Of a stretch of 56,729 nt of DNA, positions 24,341 to 33,831 are shown in pieces. The notes under the pieces are model-generated. The model did no database searches and was not told the DNA's origin. It worked only from the letters and a program-made list of their open reading frames with translations. The translations under genes were made by a program, and so were the position numbers. Every line of letters begins with the position of its first letter. Positions within the stretch are counted from its first letter, which is position 1. Location of the stretch: positions 1-56,729 of the forward strand of contig JAFEBB010000051.1 of the NCBI GenBank assembly GCA_018266075.1, given 5' to 3'. The stretch comes from Deltaproteobacteria bacterium (GTDB lineage Bacteria; Myxococcota; Myxococcia; Myxococcales; SZAS-1).

Positions 24341-25816
24341 CTAGTGTGCCGTGGCGCCTGCCACGGGCGGCGGCCTGCGCTCCTCCAGCGCGTCGAGGCG
24401 CTCGATGATCGCCGCGTACTGCATCAGGTGGCGCACCCCCAGAAAGCGCTCCACCACCCGCTCATGCCCGCGCTTGCCCATCTGCGCGGCGAGCTCCGGG
24501 TTGCCGAGCAGCTGGAGCAGGGCCTTGCCAAAGCCCATCAGGTCGTGCGGATCGCGCAAGAGCAGGCCGCTCACGCCGTCGTCGATCTGATCCACGATGC
24601 CGCCGATGGCGCTGGCCACCACCGGGCGCGACTTCCACATCGCCTCGGTGACGGTGAGCCCGAAGCCTTCGCGGATGCTCTTCTGCACCACCACGCGGGC
24701 GTGACGCTGCAGCGCGTTCACGATGGCGGCGTTCTCCTCCACGTCGTGCATGGGCAGGTTGGCGAGGTGCACCCGGCCGCGGTGGGCGTCCCGGAGCCCT
24801 CGCCAGCCCTCGACCACGGCGTCGAACACCTTTGGCCCTTCGGGGTCGTCGGCCACCGCGTTCACGTGCGGCCCCGCCACGATGAGGTGCACGTCGGGCG
24901 GCGCGCCCTCGTCCAGGATCTGCGCAAAGCCGCGCACCACGCCCAGCGGATCCTTGAGCTCGTCCCAGCGCGACACCTGCACCACGAGCGGAGCGTCCCA
25001 GGGTGGAGGCGAGCCGTGGGAGAGGACGTCGGCGCAGCGTTCGAGGGGCGCGGTCGTGCCGTCATCGCGATGGAAGAGCGGTGCGGGCTGGGCGCCCGCG
25101 GTCTGCACCAGTCCCACGTGGGCCAGGATGCTGCGGATGTCGGCCTCGGGCATCTCGTAGTTCTTGGCCGAGAAGGGATCGATGGACGGCACGATCACGT
25201 CCACCTGCGCCTCCAGCCAGGCCGGCACGTACGCCGCGCGCGAGAACACGGCCGAGTGCACGCCGCGCAGGTATGGCTCCAGGAACGCCCAGCCCAGCTC
25301 GGTCTGCGCGTTGTGCTTTTCGGTGCCCACGTGCGAGCGCCAGATCACCCGCGCCCCCTCGCGCTGCAGCACCGGCACCAGCCCTGCCGTCTGGGGATCG
25401 TGGAGCAAGACGACGTCGCGCGGGTTGATGCGCTCGAGGAGGTCTCGGGTGTTCTCGGCCAACGTGGCTTCGTAGATGGCGCGCTCGTCGAGCCCGAGCG
25501 GCGTGCCATCGCCCGACTCGCCGTGCAGCGCGTTGTGCAGCCGCTTGGTGATGTGGAAGAACTCGGGGCCGCCGCGGATCACCAGCCAGCGCACGTCGAC
25601 GCCGGTGGAGCGCGCATAGGCGAGCAGCGAGCGCAGCATCTCCGCCACGCCTCCGCCGGCCGCGGTGCTGTTCACGTTCCAGATGGTGCGGTCGCGCGCG
25701 GTCTCGCGCAGGTAGCGCGCGTGCTCCTGGGCCTCGGCCACGCGCGCCGCCCCCACGATGGGCACGAAGCGCTCCAGCGGCGCCGGCTGGATGGGCACCT
25801 CGAGCACGGACTCCAT
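24341..25816 (-). CDS. treT: Trehalose glycosyltransferring synthase (GT4)
   Basis: The 491-residue protein has the fold and motifs of GT4 trehalose synthases that join NDP-glucose to glucose: RTIWNVNSTAAGGGVAEML near 43-61 with the Gly-rich donor loop, WLVIRGGPEFFHITKRLHNA, VVLLHDPQTAGLVP, VIWRSHVGTEK, VVQVSRWDELKDPLGVV, HLIVAGPHV, and the catalytic end block VQKSIREGFGLTVTEAMWKS with VASAIGGIVDQID. Length matches TreT. Trehalose would serve as an osmolyte or carbon store in the cytoplasm. The TreT activity is reversible in archaea; direction here is unknown. It is monocistronic on the minus strand and divergent from atoE, with a weak ribosome binding site. Confidence 0.88.
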   Translation of the reverse strand: MESVLEVPIQPAPLERFVPIVGAARVAEAQEHARYLRETARDRTIWNVNSTAAGGGVAEMLRSLLAYARSTGVDVRWLVIRGGPEFFHITKRLHNALHGESGDGTPLGLDERAIYEATLAENTRDLLERINPRDVVLLHDPQTAGLVPVLQREGARVIWRSHVGTEKHNAQTELGWAFLEPYLRGVHSAVFSRAAYVPAWLEAQVDVIVPSIDPFSAKNYEMPEADIRSILAHVGLVQTAGAQPAPLFHRDDGTTAPLERCADVLSHGSPPPWDAPLVVQVSRWDELKDPLGVVRGFAQILDEGAPPDVHLIVAGPHVNAVADDPEGPKVFDAVVEGWRGLRDAHRGRVHLANLPMHDVEENAAIVNALQRHARVVVQKSIREGFGLTVTEAMWKSRPVVASAIGGIVDQIDDGVSGLLLRDPHDLMGFGKALLQLLGNPELAAQMGKRGHERVVERFLGVRHLMQYAAIIERLDALEERRPPPVAGATAH

Positions 25817-25906
25817 GCGGAAAGCTGGAGGCGGCGCGCGCCCGGGCCAAGCAGCGCCCGCGCGACCATGCGCTCGCTGGGACGGCTTCTGTGCTCAGAT
25901 GCGCGC

Positions 25907-27256
25907 ATGGCGCGGCTCACCGCAGTCTTCGTGGCGCTCGTCCGGCGCTTCCTGCCCGACCCGTTCGTCTACGCGGCGCTGCTCACCTTCGTGGCCCTGC
26001 TGGGCGCGCTCCTCGCCGGCCCGGCCTCCGGCGCGACGGTGCCCGCGAGCTGGCCCGAGGCCTGCCTGGTCGCCTGGTTCGCGGGCGCGTTCAAGATCCT
26101 CGAGTTCGCCATGCAGATGGCGCTGATGCTGGTGGCCGGGCACGCGCTCGCGGAGGCACCGGTCGTTCACCGCGGGCTCGAGGCGCTGGCGTCGCGCGCC
26201 AGGAACCCGCAGGCGGCGCTCGCGGTGACGGTGCTCGTGTCGCTGTTCGCCTGCTGGCTGAACTGGGGCTTCGGGCTCGTCGTGGCGGCGCTGCTCGCGC
26301 GGGAGATGGCGCGGAACGTGGCCGGCCTCGACTTCGCGCTCGTGGTCGCCGCGGCGTACTCGGGGTTCTCGGTCTGGGCGAGCGGGCTCTCGAGCTCGAT
26401 CGCGCTCACCTCGGCCACGCACGGGCACGCGCTGAACTTCATCGAGAAGCAGACCGGCCACGTGGCGCCGCTCTCGAGCACGCTCTTCGCGCCCTTCAAC
26501 CTGGTGCCGGTGCTCGTCTGCGCGGTCGCCCTGCCGCTGATCTTCTTCCTCCAGAAGCCTGCAGCCGAGGCGGTGAGTGCGCAGGAAGCGCTGAAGGCAC
26601 CGGACGTCATCGAGGCGGTGCCTGCGGCCCCGGAGGGTCTGGCCGGCACGCTGGAAAAGCTCCCGCTGACGACGGCGCTGGCGCTGGTGGTGTTCGCGTA
26701 CCTCGGCGTGCGGCTCGCGCGCGGACAGCTCTCGCCGGATCTGAACACGGTGATCGCGCTCTTCCTCGCGCTGGGGATGCTCCTGCAGCCGCGCGCGCTG
26801 GCGTACGTGCGCGCGTGGAACAAGGCGGCGAAGAGCGTGGGGCCGCTCTTGCTGCAGTACCCGCTCTACGGCGGGATCATGGGGCTCATCTCGGCGTCGT
26901 CGCTGGTGGAGCGGCTCGCGCACGCGACGGCGGCCGTGTCCACGCGGCACAGCTTCGCGCTGCTGGTCTTCCTCTCGAGCAACGTGGTGAGCCTCTTCGT
27001 GCCCTCGGGTGGCGGGCACTGGGCGGTGCAGGGGCCGATCGTGTTGCCCGCGGCGGCGCAGCTCGGGGTCTCACCCGCAGCGACGGCGATGGCCGTGGCC
27101 ATGGGCGAGCAGACGGCGAACATGATCCAGCCCTTCTGGGCGCTGCCGATCCTGGCGATCGCCGGCCTCGGCGTGCGCGACGTGATGGGCTACTGCGTGC
27201 TCACGTTCCTGGTGACGCTCAGCGTGTTCGGGCTCTCGCTGGTGATCTTCACTTAG
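25907..27256 (+). CDS. atoE: Short-chain fatty acid transporter AtoE
   Basis: The 449-residue, roughly 12-segment membrane protein follows AtoE (SCFA transporter family) throughout: FVALVRRFLPDPFVYAALLT, AWFAGAFKILEFAMQMALML, VSLFACWLNWGFGLVVAALL, AAAYSGFSVWASGLSSSIAL, PLYGGIMGLISASSLVE, and the hallmark VPSGGGHWAVQGPIVLPAA followed by EQTANMIQPFWALP. It would import acetate, propionate, butyrate or acetoacetate. No atoDAB genes are adjacent, so feeding into CoA transferase is inferred only. Start 25907 is preferred; an ATG at 25868 would add 13 residues. Its end overlaps the convergent beta-helix gene by eight bases. Confidence 0.92.
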   Translation: MARLTAVFVALVRRFLPDPFVYAALLTFVALLGALLAGPASGATVPASWPEACLVAWFAGAFKILEFAMQMALMLVAGHALAEAPVVHRGLEALASRARNPQAALAVTVLVSLFACWLNWGFGLVVAALLAREMARNVAGLDFALVVAAAYSGFSVWASGLSSSIALTSATHGHALNFIEKQTGHVAPLSSTLFAPFNLVPVLVCAVALPLIFFLQKPAAEAVSAQEALKAPDVIEAVPAAPEGLAGTLEKLPLTTALALVVFAYLGVRLARGQLSPDLNTVIALFLALGMLLQPRALAYVRAWNKAAKSVGPLLLQYPLYGGIMGLISASSLVERLAHATAAVSTRHSFALLVFLSSNVVSLFVPSGGGHWAVQGPIVLPAAAQLGVSPAATAMAVAMGEQTANMIQPFWALPILAIAGLGVRDVMGYCVLTFLVTLSVFGLSLVIFT

Positions 27257-28583
27257 CGCTGCACGTCGGCCGCGCCGAATCGTTGGGCTGCAGCGTGACC
27301 TCGCACGAGCAATCGATGAGATACGGCTCGTGCACCTCGCGCAGCGCATAGCCTCGGAGCTGCAGCTTCGAATTCTCGATGCAAGCCAGGCCCGCGTTCG
27401 GGGCACCGCGGAGCTCGAGTCCATCGATGCGCAGCTCCGCCTGGTGCTCCAACGCCAGCCCCGCGAGCCCGGCTTGCTCGATGACCACGTCTTCCATCCG
27501 TCCCGAGCCGAGCTGCGCCTCGATCGCAGGGCCCTCGCAGCGCCGCGCGAGCAGATCCTGTCCGTCGACGGTGGACGCATAGAGGAACAGCGCGTTGCCG
27601 AAGTCGTCGTGATCCGCGCGCACGTCATCGACGACGAGGTTGCGGAAGTGCACCTTGGCGCCGCGCGCCATCACCGCGACCGTGCCCGGACGCCGGATGC
27701 GCACGTCGTCGAGCTCGGCATCGCCGCCGACGAGCATCAGCGCGGCGTCGCGGCTCGGACCGACGGCAGCGAGGTCGTGCGCCACCACGTGGGCCTCCGT
27801 CGATGCGACCACCGCGCGCTTGCAGCCCGACGCAATCGCGCCGGTGAGCGTCACCTTGGCGCCCTCGCGAACTTCAACGGCCACGTCGCATCCGGTGAAG
27901 ACCGGCTCGCCCAGCTCGAGCGTCCCCGCGGATGCGAACGTGCACGAGCCGCGCAGATCGTCGAAGCGCGCATCCTTCAGCGAGACCTTCGAACCGATCG
28001 CGTGCACGCCCGTCACCGGGCCCTGGATCTCCAGATCTTCGCCGGTCAGCGTGCCGTCCTTCAGCTCGACTGCGCGACGAAATGGCCCAGCGATGTGGAC
28101 GCGCTTCACGTCAATCACGCCCGGGCCACGCAGCCCGATCGCCTGGGCGAACGAGCTCTGCAACTCCACGTCGACGAGCTCGCAATGAGCGCCCGCGTCA
28201 CACACGATGGCCACCTCCGGCTGACCGCGGAGCCTCACGTGCTCGAGCTGCGCCGCGCCTTGCTGAATCTGCACGCCCACGCGTCCACCCTGAACGGACA
28301 GGTTTGCGAGCGTCGCGTCGGATCGGATCCGGATCGCCACCTCCGCGTCCGCGGGCGCGGCGAGCACCACCTGACCGTGGCCTTCGAGCCGCACCCGGCG
28401 CCCGAGCTCGAGCGGTCCTTCATAGAGCCCGGTCTCGATGGCGATCGTCGCCCCGTCGGGTGCCGCAGCGAGCGCATCGCCCACGCGCGTGAACGGGCGC
28501 TCGGCGCTGCCGTTGCCGCCCAGCGGCGCGCCCGCCTGGACGTGCACCACCGGCGTCGCGGCGAAGATCAGCGCGATCCACAT
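27249..28583 (-). CDS. Exported right-handed beta-helix protein
   Basis: The 444-residue protein starts with a short hydrophobic MWIALIFAATPVVHVQA segment that can act as a signal sequence. It then has GNGSAERPFTRVGDALAAAP, typical of the N-terminal entry of DUF1565/beta-helix proteins. The body is a long series of about 22-residue rungs with V/I/L alternation and Gly/Asp turns (for example LEGHGQVVLAAP, LANLSVQGGRVGVQI, LEHVRLRG), as in pectate lyase-like folds. No clear active-site motif was seen; it may be a surface or periplasmic binding protein or lyase. It is the last of four minus-strand genes and ends overlapping atoE. Confidence 0.75.
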   Translation of the reverse strand: MWIALIFAATPVVHVQAGAPLGGNGSAERPFTRVGDALAAAPDGATIAIETGLYEGPLELGRRVRLEGHGQVVLAAPADAEVAIRIRSDATLANLSVQGGRVGVQIQQGAAQLEHVRLRGQPEVAIVCDAGAHCELVDVELQSSFAQAIGLRGPGVIDVKRVHIAGPFRRAVELKDGTLTGEDLEIQGPVTGVHAIGSKVSLKDARFDDLRGSCTFASAGTLELGEPVFTGCDVAVEVREGAKVTLTGAIASGCKRAVVASTEAHVVAHDLAAVGPSRDAALMLVGGDAELDDVRIRRPGTVAVMARGAKVHFRNLVVDDVRADHDDFGNALFLYASTVDGQDLLARRCEGPAIEAQLGSGRMEDVVIEQAGLAGLALEHQAELRIDGLELRGAPNAGLACIENSKLQLRGYALREVHEPYLIDCSCEVTLQPNDSARPTCSAK

Positions 28584-28596
28584 GCCGGCGAGGTTC

Positions 28597-29046
28597 TCAC
28601 GCCTTGGGCTTGTCCGTCAGGAGCAGCTTCTCGCGCGGTCCGCCGTGCGGCGCAGGCGGCACCTCGCCCGGACGCAAAGCGCGCCGCAGCTCGCCCGTGC
28701 CGTAGCGCTCGGCCAGCTCCTCGAGCGAGAGCCCCACGGCCTGCGCGAGCATGGGCATCGCGTCCCGCGCATGCACGAAGACGAGGTCCTCGCCGACGAA
28801 GAGCGAGAGGAACAGGCCCTCGAACTCGGGCGCGCGCGCGCCGCGCGACTCCAGGTGGTACACGAGCCGGGGGAGGATGTTCGCGGCCAGGTCGGCGAGC
28901 GACGGCTCCCCTTCCACCACCAGCTCGTACGAGAACGGCTCCTCGGCGCCGGCGCGCTCGCGCGCATCCTGGATGGCGGCGTTGGCCTCCCTGGCTGCGG
29001 CGCGGTGGAACGAACGGTCGAGCAACGGCTTCAAGGACGGGTCCAT
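28597..29046 (-). CDS. Hypothetical protein, 149 residues
   Basis: I do not recognise a family. The protein begins MDPSLKPLLDRSFHRAAARE and includes ELVVEGEPSLADLAANILPR, LVYHLESRGARAPEFEGLFL and MLAQAVGLSLEELAERYGTG, ending in a Pro-rich tail REKLLLTDKPKA. It is soluble and has no signal peptide. The start at 29046 is preferred over an ATG 12 codons upstream. It lies 13 bp upstream of the beta-helix gene and 69 bp after the M23 lipoprotein gene, all on one strand, so it may be cotranscribed with both. Confidence 0.7.
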   Translation of the reverse strand: MDPSLKPLLDRSFHRAAAREANAAIQDARERAGAEEPFSYELVVEGEPSLADLAANILPRLVYHLESRGARAPEFEGLFLSLFVGEDLVFVHARDAMPMLAQAVGLSLEELAERYGTGELRRALRPGEVPPAPHGGPREKLLLTDKPKA

Positions 29047-29115
29047 GACCCAAGGATGGCGCCGCTCGACGCCGCGCGCCACCCCAAGCGTGCCCGCTCG
29101 CCCGACGCGTCGGCG

Positions 29116-30030
29116 TCAGTTGGTCCGGCTGACGGCAGAGGACTCGTCCTCGTCGGGATCGCCCAGCTCCTCCAGCGGATCCACTGCGCGGCCGTGCCGC
29201 CAGACCTCGAAGTGCACGTGCGGGCCGGTGGCGCGCCCGGTGGCCCCGGCGAGCCCGACCGCGCCGCCGCGCTCGATGGCGTCGCCCTGGCGCGCGAGCA
29301 GCTGCGAGAGGTGGCCGTAGCGCGTGATCGTTCCGTCGAGGTGGCGGATGGCGACGAGCAGCCCGTAACCCTGGCGGCGATCCGCCTCGACGACGACGCC
29401 GCGCGCGGCCGCGGTCACCAGCTCACCCGCGTCGGCGGCGATGTCCACGCCCTCGTGGCGCTTCCAGCTCTGGTGATCCAGCGGATCCAGCCGCGGACCA
29501 AAGAGCGACGTCACCTGCGCGGGATGCACGGGCCAGGCGAGGAGATCATCGGCGGGATTGGGCGCGCGCCGCGAGGATCCCAGCCGAGCGCCGAGTGCGC
29601 GGCTCCGCGCGTGCGCCGCCGCTTCGAGGCCATCGGGCAACGCGCGGTACGCGCGATGGTCTTCATCGAGCTCGGCCTCCACGGCCACGCGCGCGCGCAA
29701 GAGGTCGTTCCGCGACGCCTTGAGCTGGCCGGAGAGCGTCTGATCCACGGCGGCGAAGAGGCCGTTCCAGGCCCGCAGGCCGTCGAGCGGCATGGGCTCT
29801 CCGGCGCCCTGCGCGCGCAGCACGCGCTCCACGCCGCCGAAGCGGTAGGTGCTCACCGCGAGCGGCGAGAGCTGGGCACGCGCGGAGATCTCGTCGGAGG
29901 TCAGCGTGGCCGAAGCGGCGTTCTCGTCGGCTTCACTCGAGGCGTACCCGGCCTCGGCCCAGCCCATCTTGGGCGCGGGTGTGGAGGCACAGCCACCGAG
30001 GAGCGCCAGCAATGGCAAGGCTCTGCGCAT
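29116..30030 (-). CDS. M23-family LytM peptidase lipoprotein
   Basis: The 304-residue protein has a lipoprotein signal, MRRALPLLALLGGCAS, with a lipobox ending at Cys14. A helical middle follows, then a C-terminal M23 domain: TSLFGPRLDPLDHQSWKRHE with HEGVDIAADAG (zinc ligands His and Asp), YGLLVAIRHLDGTITRYGHL, and ATGRATGPHVHFEVW with the final His-x-His. All metal ligands look intact, so it can be a peptidoglycan endopeptidase or a LytM activator on the periplasmic face of the outer or inner membrane. It is directly downstream of the PilB/GspE-like ATPase gene with a 63 bp gap. Confidence 0.92.
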   Translation of the reverse strand: MRRALPLLALLGGCASTPAPKMGWAEAGYASSEADENAASATLTSDEISARAQLSPLAVSTYRFGGVERVLRAQGAGEPMPLDGLRAWNGLFAAVDQTLSGQLKASRNDLLRARVAVEAELDEDHRAYRALPDGLEAAAHARSRALGARLGSSRRAPNPADDLLAWPVHPAQVTSLFGPRLDPLDHQSWKRHEGVDIAADAGELVTAAARGVVVEADRRQGYGLLVAIRHLDGTITRYGHLSQLLARQGDAIERGGAVGLAGATGRATGPHVHFEVWRHGRAVDPLEELGDPDEDESSAVSRTN

Positions 30031-30093
30031 GCTCCTCGACGATAGCTCGAATCGTCCCGAGGCCCGGCATCGTAGCTGCCTCGGATCCGTGGA

Positions 30094-31833
30094 TCAGCGC
30101 GCGCCTTGGCCCGCGAGCAGGTCGGGCGGCAGCAGCGTGGGCAGCTCCTCGAAGGCGATGAGCCCCTCTTGCACCAGGCGCAGCGCCTCGTCGCGCAAGG
30201 GCCGCAGCCCGGCCTGGTGGGCCACCTCGCGGAGATCGTCGACGGCGAGCGAGCGGGCGATCGCGCGCCGCACCGCCGGTCCGGCCGGCAGGTGCTCCAC
30301 CACGGCGATGCGCCCGTAGGCGCCGTGGCCGCCGCAGGCGTCGCAGCCGCGACCGCGGAAGCACCGGAAGTCGGCGGGCGCGCCATGGGGAAACACCTCG
30401 GCCAGGAGCGCCGGGTCGGCCGTGACCGGCGCGCGGCACTGGGGGCACACGCGCTTGGCCAGGCGCTGCGCGAACACGGCCAGCAGCTCGCTGGCGATGG
30501 AGTTGGGGTGCATGCCCAAATCGAGCAGGCGCTGCACCGCGTCCACGGCGTCGTTGCAGTGCAAGGTCGACAGCACCAGGTGGCCGGTCTGCGAGGCGCG
30601 CAGGGCTTCGAGGGCGGTCTCGCCGTCGCGGATCTCGCCGACGAGGATCACGTCCGGGTCCTCGCGGACGAAGGCGCGCATGGCGCTCGCGAACGCGAAG
30701 CCCAGCTCGGGGTGCACCTGCGTCTGCTGCACGCGATCGATCGCGTACTCGATGGGATCCTCGACGGTGATCACCTTCCGCGCGCTGTCCTGGGCCAGGA
30801 CCTGGAGGCCCGCGTACAGCGTCGTCGACTTGCCGCTGCCGGTGGGCCCCACCACGAGCACCAGGCCCTGAGGGCTGTCGAGGAGGCGGCGGTACGCGGC
30901 GGCGGCCTCCTGTCCGAAGCCGAGGTCTTCGATCTGGAGCGGCTTCTGCTCCTGGGGCAGCAGGCGGATGACGGCGTGCTCGCCCCAGAGCGCAGGCTGG
31001 GTCTGCACGCGCAGGTCGTAGGCCTTTCCGCCGGCCGACGCCGCAAAGCGGCCGCCCTGCGGGGTGCGGCGCTCGGCGATGTCGAGCTGCGCGCGGATCT
31101 TGAGCACGTTCAAGAGCCCGGCGAGCTGGACGGCGTCGAGGCGGTAGCGCTCCAGGTCGCGGAGATCACCGTCCACGCGGATGCGCACGCGCACCCGGCC
31201 GCCGTAGCGCTCGAGGTGGATGTCGCTCGCGCGCTCGCCAATGGCGTCGAGGAGGATGGACTCGAAGAGCGACACCAGCTTGGGCTCGAGGCCCGTGGCG
31301 CTTCGGGCCACCAGGTCCGCGCCGCCGGCGACTTCGGCGGCGAGCTCCGGCGCGGCATCCACGTGGCCCACCCGCTGGAGGTCGAGGGCGCTTCGAATGC
31401 GGCGCAGGTCCGTGGGCGTCACCACGCGTCGGTCGAGGACATCGACCCCGAGCGCATGGCCGAGGTCGTCGTGGCCCAGACCGGGCTCGCTCGTGGCCAC
31501 CACCAATCGATTGCTGACGCGCGCCACGGGCAGCACGTGCTCGCGCTCCAGGAACTTGCGGTTGAGGTTCTTGGCCACGGCGGCGTCGGCGATCTCCAGC
31601 AGGGCCTCGGCCTCGTCGAAGGGCAACCCGAACTGCGCCGCCAGGCTGCGGTAGACGGTGCGCTCCTCCACGAGGCCCTTGTGCACCAGGGCTTCGCCGA
31701 GCCGGACGCCCTCGTGGAGGGCCTGAGCGACCACGCGCTCCAGGGCCTCGCGTGAGATCGCGTTTGCTTGCACGAGCAGGTCGCCGAGCCGGGCGCGCAC
31801 GGGCGCTGGCGTGGGGTGGAGCGGGGTTGCCAT
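30094..31833 (-). CDS. Type II secretion / type IV pilus ATPase (GspE/PilB family)
   Basis: The 579-residue protein has an MshEN N-terminal domain (RARLGDLLVQANAISREALE, LHEGVRLGEALVHKGLV, AAQFGLPFDEAEAL) and a C-terminal hexameric ATPase. The latter shows VVGPTGSGKSTTLYAGLQ near 325 (Walker A), VEDPIEYAIDRVQQTQVHPE (Asp box), DPDVILVGEIRDGETALEAL (Walker B), QTGHLVLSTLHCNDAVDA (His box) and the four-cysteine zinc site CPQC...GRGCDACG near 459-500. It powers assembly of a pilus or pseudopilus at the inner membrane. No GspC-N or PilC/PilT genes are nearby, so it is an isolated copy. The M23 gene follows on the same strand. Confidence 0.92.
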   Translation of the reverse strand: MATPLHPTPAPVRARLGDLLVQANAISREALERVVAQALHEGVRLGEALVHKGLVEERTVYRSLAAQFGLPFDEAEALLEIADAAVAKNLNRKFLEREHVLPVARVSNRLVVATSEPGLGHDDLGHALGVDVLDRRVVTPTDLRRIRSALDLQRVGHVDAAPELAAEVAGGADLVARSATGLEPKLVSLFESILLDAIGERASDIHLERYGGRVRVRIRVDGDLRDLERYRLDAVQLAGLLNVLKIRAQLDIAERRTPQGGRFAASAGGKAYDLRVQTQPALWGEHAVIRLLPQEQKPLQIEDLGFGQEAAAAYRRLLDSPQGLVLVVGPTGSGKSTTLYAGLQVLAQDSARKVITVEDPIEYAIDRVQQTQVHPELGFAFASAMRAFVREDPDVILVGEIRDGETALEALRASQTGHLVLSTLHCNDAVDAVQRLLDLGMHPNSIASELLAVFAQRLAKRVCPQCRAPVTADPALLAEVFPHGAPADFRCFRGRGCDACGGHGAYGRIAVVEHLPAGPAVRRAIARSLAVDDLREVAHQAGLRPLRDEALRLVQEGLIAFEELPTLLPPDLLAGQGAR

Positions 31834-31898
31834 GACCCATCGAGAATGCAGTGACCGCGCCAGACTTCAGCCCGGGCGGACACGATCCAAGTGGGGAT

Positions 31899-31938
31899 GC
31901 AGGACTTGCGCGCACGTGAAGTCGCGTGCACGTCCTGC
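31899..31938 (-). terminator. Hairpin after the acyl-CoA dehydrogenase gene
   Basis: The arms GCAGGAC (31899-31905) and GTCCTGC (31932-31938) are perfect complements, with a weaker inner pairing of GCACG and CGTGC. It lies about 40 bp beyond the acyl-CoA dehydrogenase stop and before the next minus-strand gene, where a terminator is expected. No T-run follows, so Rho may be needed. Two GTTAACGA direct repeats (31948-31955, 31960-31967) lie just before it. Confidence 0.4.
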
Positions 31939-31977
31939 GCTGCTGATGTTAACGAGGCTGTTAACGACGAGCGGGTG

Positions 31978-33801
31978 CTAGAAGCACTCCTCGGGCACGT
32001 CCATCAGCTCCAGCGAGCTGTTCTCCACGTGCTTGCGCGCGAGGGTGAGGTTGGGGAACACGTTCTTGGCGTAGAAGCGGGCGCTGGCGATCTTGCCGTC
32101 GTAGAAGGACTTGTCTCCGGCGTTCTCGCTGCGGCGCCTGAGCGCCACCGTCGCGTGCCGGATCAGCAGCCAGCCGACGACGAGCTCCGCGGTGGCCATG
32201 AGGATGCGGTTGCCCTGGAAGCCGGCGTGGTACAGCGACTCGCCCACCTTCCCCATCAGCGCGCCGTACATGCCCTCCACGTCCTGGAGCCCGCGCGCGA
32301 GCAGCTTGCGCTCCTCGGCCAGCGCGTCGCCGCCGTCCTGGCCCTCGGCGGTCTCGCGGATCTTCGCGAGCAGACCTTGCAGCGTCTGGCCGCCGTCGCG
32401 CGCCACCTTGCGGAAGATGAGGTCGAGCGACTGGATGTGCGTGGTGCCCTCGTAGAGTGAGTCGATCTTCTGGTCGCGGATGTACTGCTCGGCCGGGTAG
32501 TCCTGGAGGAAGCCCGAGCCGCCGTAGCATTGCAGCGAGACCTGGAGCAGCTCCGCGGCCTTCTCGGAGCAGTAGCCCTTCACCAGCGGCAGGAGCAGGT
32601 CGTTGAGGTGGTGCAGGTCCTTCGCCGCCTCGGCCTTGTGGCCGCCGAGCAGCTCCACCTGGTCCTGCACGCTCGCGGTGAACAGCGCCAGCGCGCGCAT
32701 GCCCTCGGCGTGGCTCTTCTGGAGCATGAGCATGCGGCGCACGTCCGGGTGCTGGGTGATGCGCACACGCGGCGCGCTCTTGTCGGTGGCCTGAAGCAGA
32801 TCCGGGCCCTGCACGCGCTCCTTCGCATACGCCAGCGCGTTCAAGTACGCGGTCGACAGCGTGGCCATGCTCTTCATGCCCACGGCCATTCGGGCCTGCT
32901 CGATGACCGCGAACATCTGCCGGATGCCGTCGTGCACGTTGCCCACGAGGAAGCCGCGGGCCGGCATGCCGTCGCCGAAAGTCATCTCGCAGGTGGCGGA
33001 GGCCTTGATGCCCATCTTCTTCTCGATGTTGGTGCAGAACGCGCCGTTGCGCTCGCCGAGCGAGCCGTCCTCGTTCACCCAGAGCTTGGGGATGATGAAG
33101 AGCGAGAGGCCCTTGGTGCCGGCGCCGGCGCCCTCGGGGCGCGCGAGCACGAGGTGGATGATGTTCTCAGCGTGGTCGTAGTCGCCGTTGGTGATGAAGC
33201 GCTTCACGCCCTCGATCTCGTAGAGGTCGTCCTTGATGTGGCGGGCCTTGGTGCGACCGGCGCCCACGTCGCTGCCGGCGTCGGGCTCGGTGAGGACCAT
33301 GCAGCCGCCCCACTTGCGATCCACCACGTGCTGCACGAAGCGCTTCTTCTGCGCGTCGGTGCCGAGGCGGTCGATGATCCGCGCGATGAAGCTGCCGAAC
33401 AAGTAGAACGCGCAGACCGGGTTGGATCCGGCGACGAGCTCGAAGCCAGCCCACGCGACGGTCGGCGGCGCGCCCATGCCGCCGAGGTGCGAGGGCACGT
33501 CCAGCATGTCCATGCCCGCCTCGTAGTAGGCGGCGAGCGACTTCTTCACGCCCTCGGGCAGGTGCACGTTGCCCTCGGGGTCGAGCTTGAGCGGCACGCG
33601 ATCGCCTTCGGCGAAGCTCGCGGCCAGGTCGTTCACGCACACCTTGCGAAGCTGGAGCAGCATCTCTTTCGCCGTGTCCGCGTCCATCTCCGCGAACGGC
33701 CCCTTGCCCAGGCTGGTCTTGCCCACGTCGAGGAACTCGAAGAGGTTGAAGAAGGTGTCGCGGATGTTGTCCTTGTAGTGCGGGGCGGCGGACGTGCTCA
33801 T
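31978..33801 (-). CDS. Acyl-CoA dehydrogenase (long form)
   Basis: The 607-residue flavoprotein has the acyl-CoA dehydrogenase core: VLTEPDAGSDVGAGRTKARH (FAD/substrate segment), VKRFITNGDYDH, KMGIKASATCEMTFGDG, QCYGGSGFLQDYPAEQYIRD and DSLYEGTTHIQSLDLIFRKV. The latter holds the Glu (YEGT) that acts as catalytic base in this group. The extra 40-residue N terminus and C-terminal tail match the 600-residue bacterial subfamily used for fatty-acid beta-oxidation. It forms the trans-enoyl-CoA while reducing FAD, then ETF. Start 33801 was chosen at MSTSAAPHYKD; the frame upstream is open for 36 more codons but has no support. An 18 bp inverted repeat lies 30 bp upstream. Confidence 0.92.
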   Translation of the reverse strand: MSTSAAPHYKDNIRDTFFNLFEFLDVGKTSLGKGPFAEMDADTAKEMLLQLRKVCVNDLAASFAEGDRVPLKLDPEGNVHLPEGVKKSLAAYYEAGMDMLDVPSHLGGMGAPPTVAWAGFELVAGSNPVCAFYLFGSFIARIIDRLGTDAQKKRFVQHVVDRKWGGCMVLTEPDAGSDVGAGRTKARHIKDDLYEIEGVKRFITNGDYDHAENIIHLVLARPEGAGAGTKGLSLFIIPKLWVNEDGSLGERNGAFCTNIEKKMGIKASATCEMTFGDGMPARGFLVGNVHDGIRQMFAVIEQARMAVGMKSMATLSTAYLNALAYAKERVQGPDLLQATDKSAPRVRITQHPDVRRMLMLQKSHAEGMRALALFTASVQDQVELLGGHKAEAAKDLHHLNDLLLPLVKGYCSEKAAELLQVSLQCYGGSGFLQDYPAEQYIRDQKIDSLYEGTTHIQSLDLIFRKVARDGGQTLQGLLAKIRETAEGQDGGDALAEERKLLARGLQDVEGMYGALMGKVGESLYHAGFQGNRILMATAELVVGWLLIRHATVALRRRSENAGDKSFYDGKIASARFYAKNVFPNLTLARKHVENSSLELMDVPEECF

Positions 33802-33831
33802 GCGAGGCTCCAGGCGCGCGGGGAGGCGCTT

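Noticed and set aside
24272-25906. The long upstream extension of the atoE frame
   Set aside because: It is antisense to treT and Arg/His-rich; homology to AtoE starts only near 25907.
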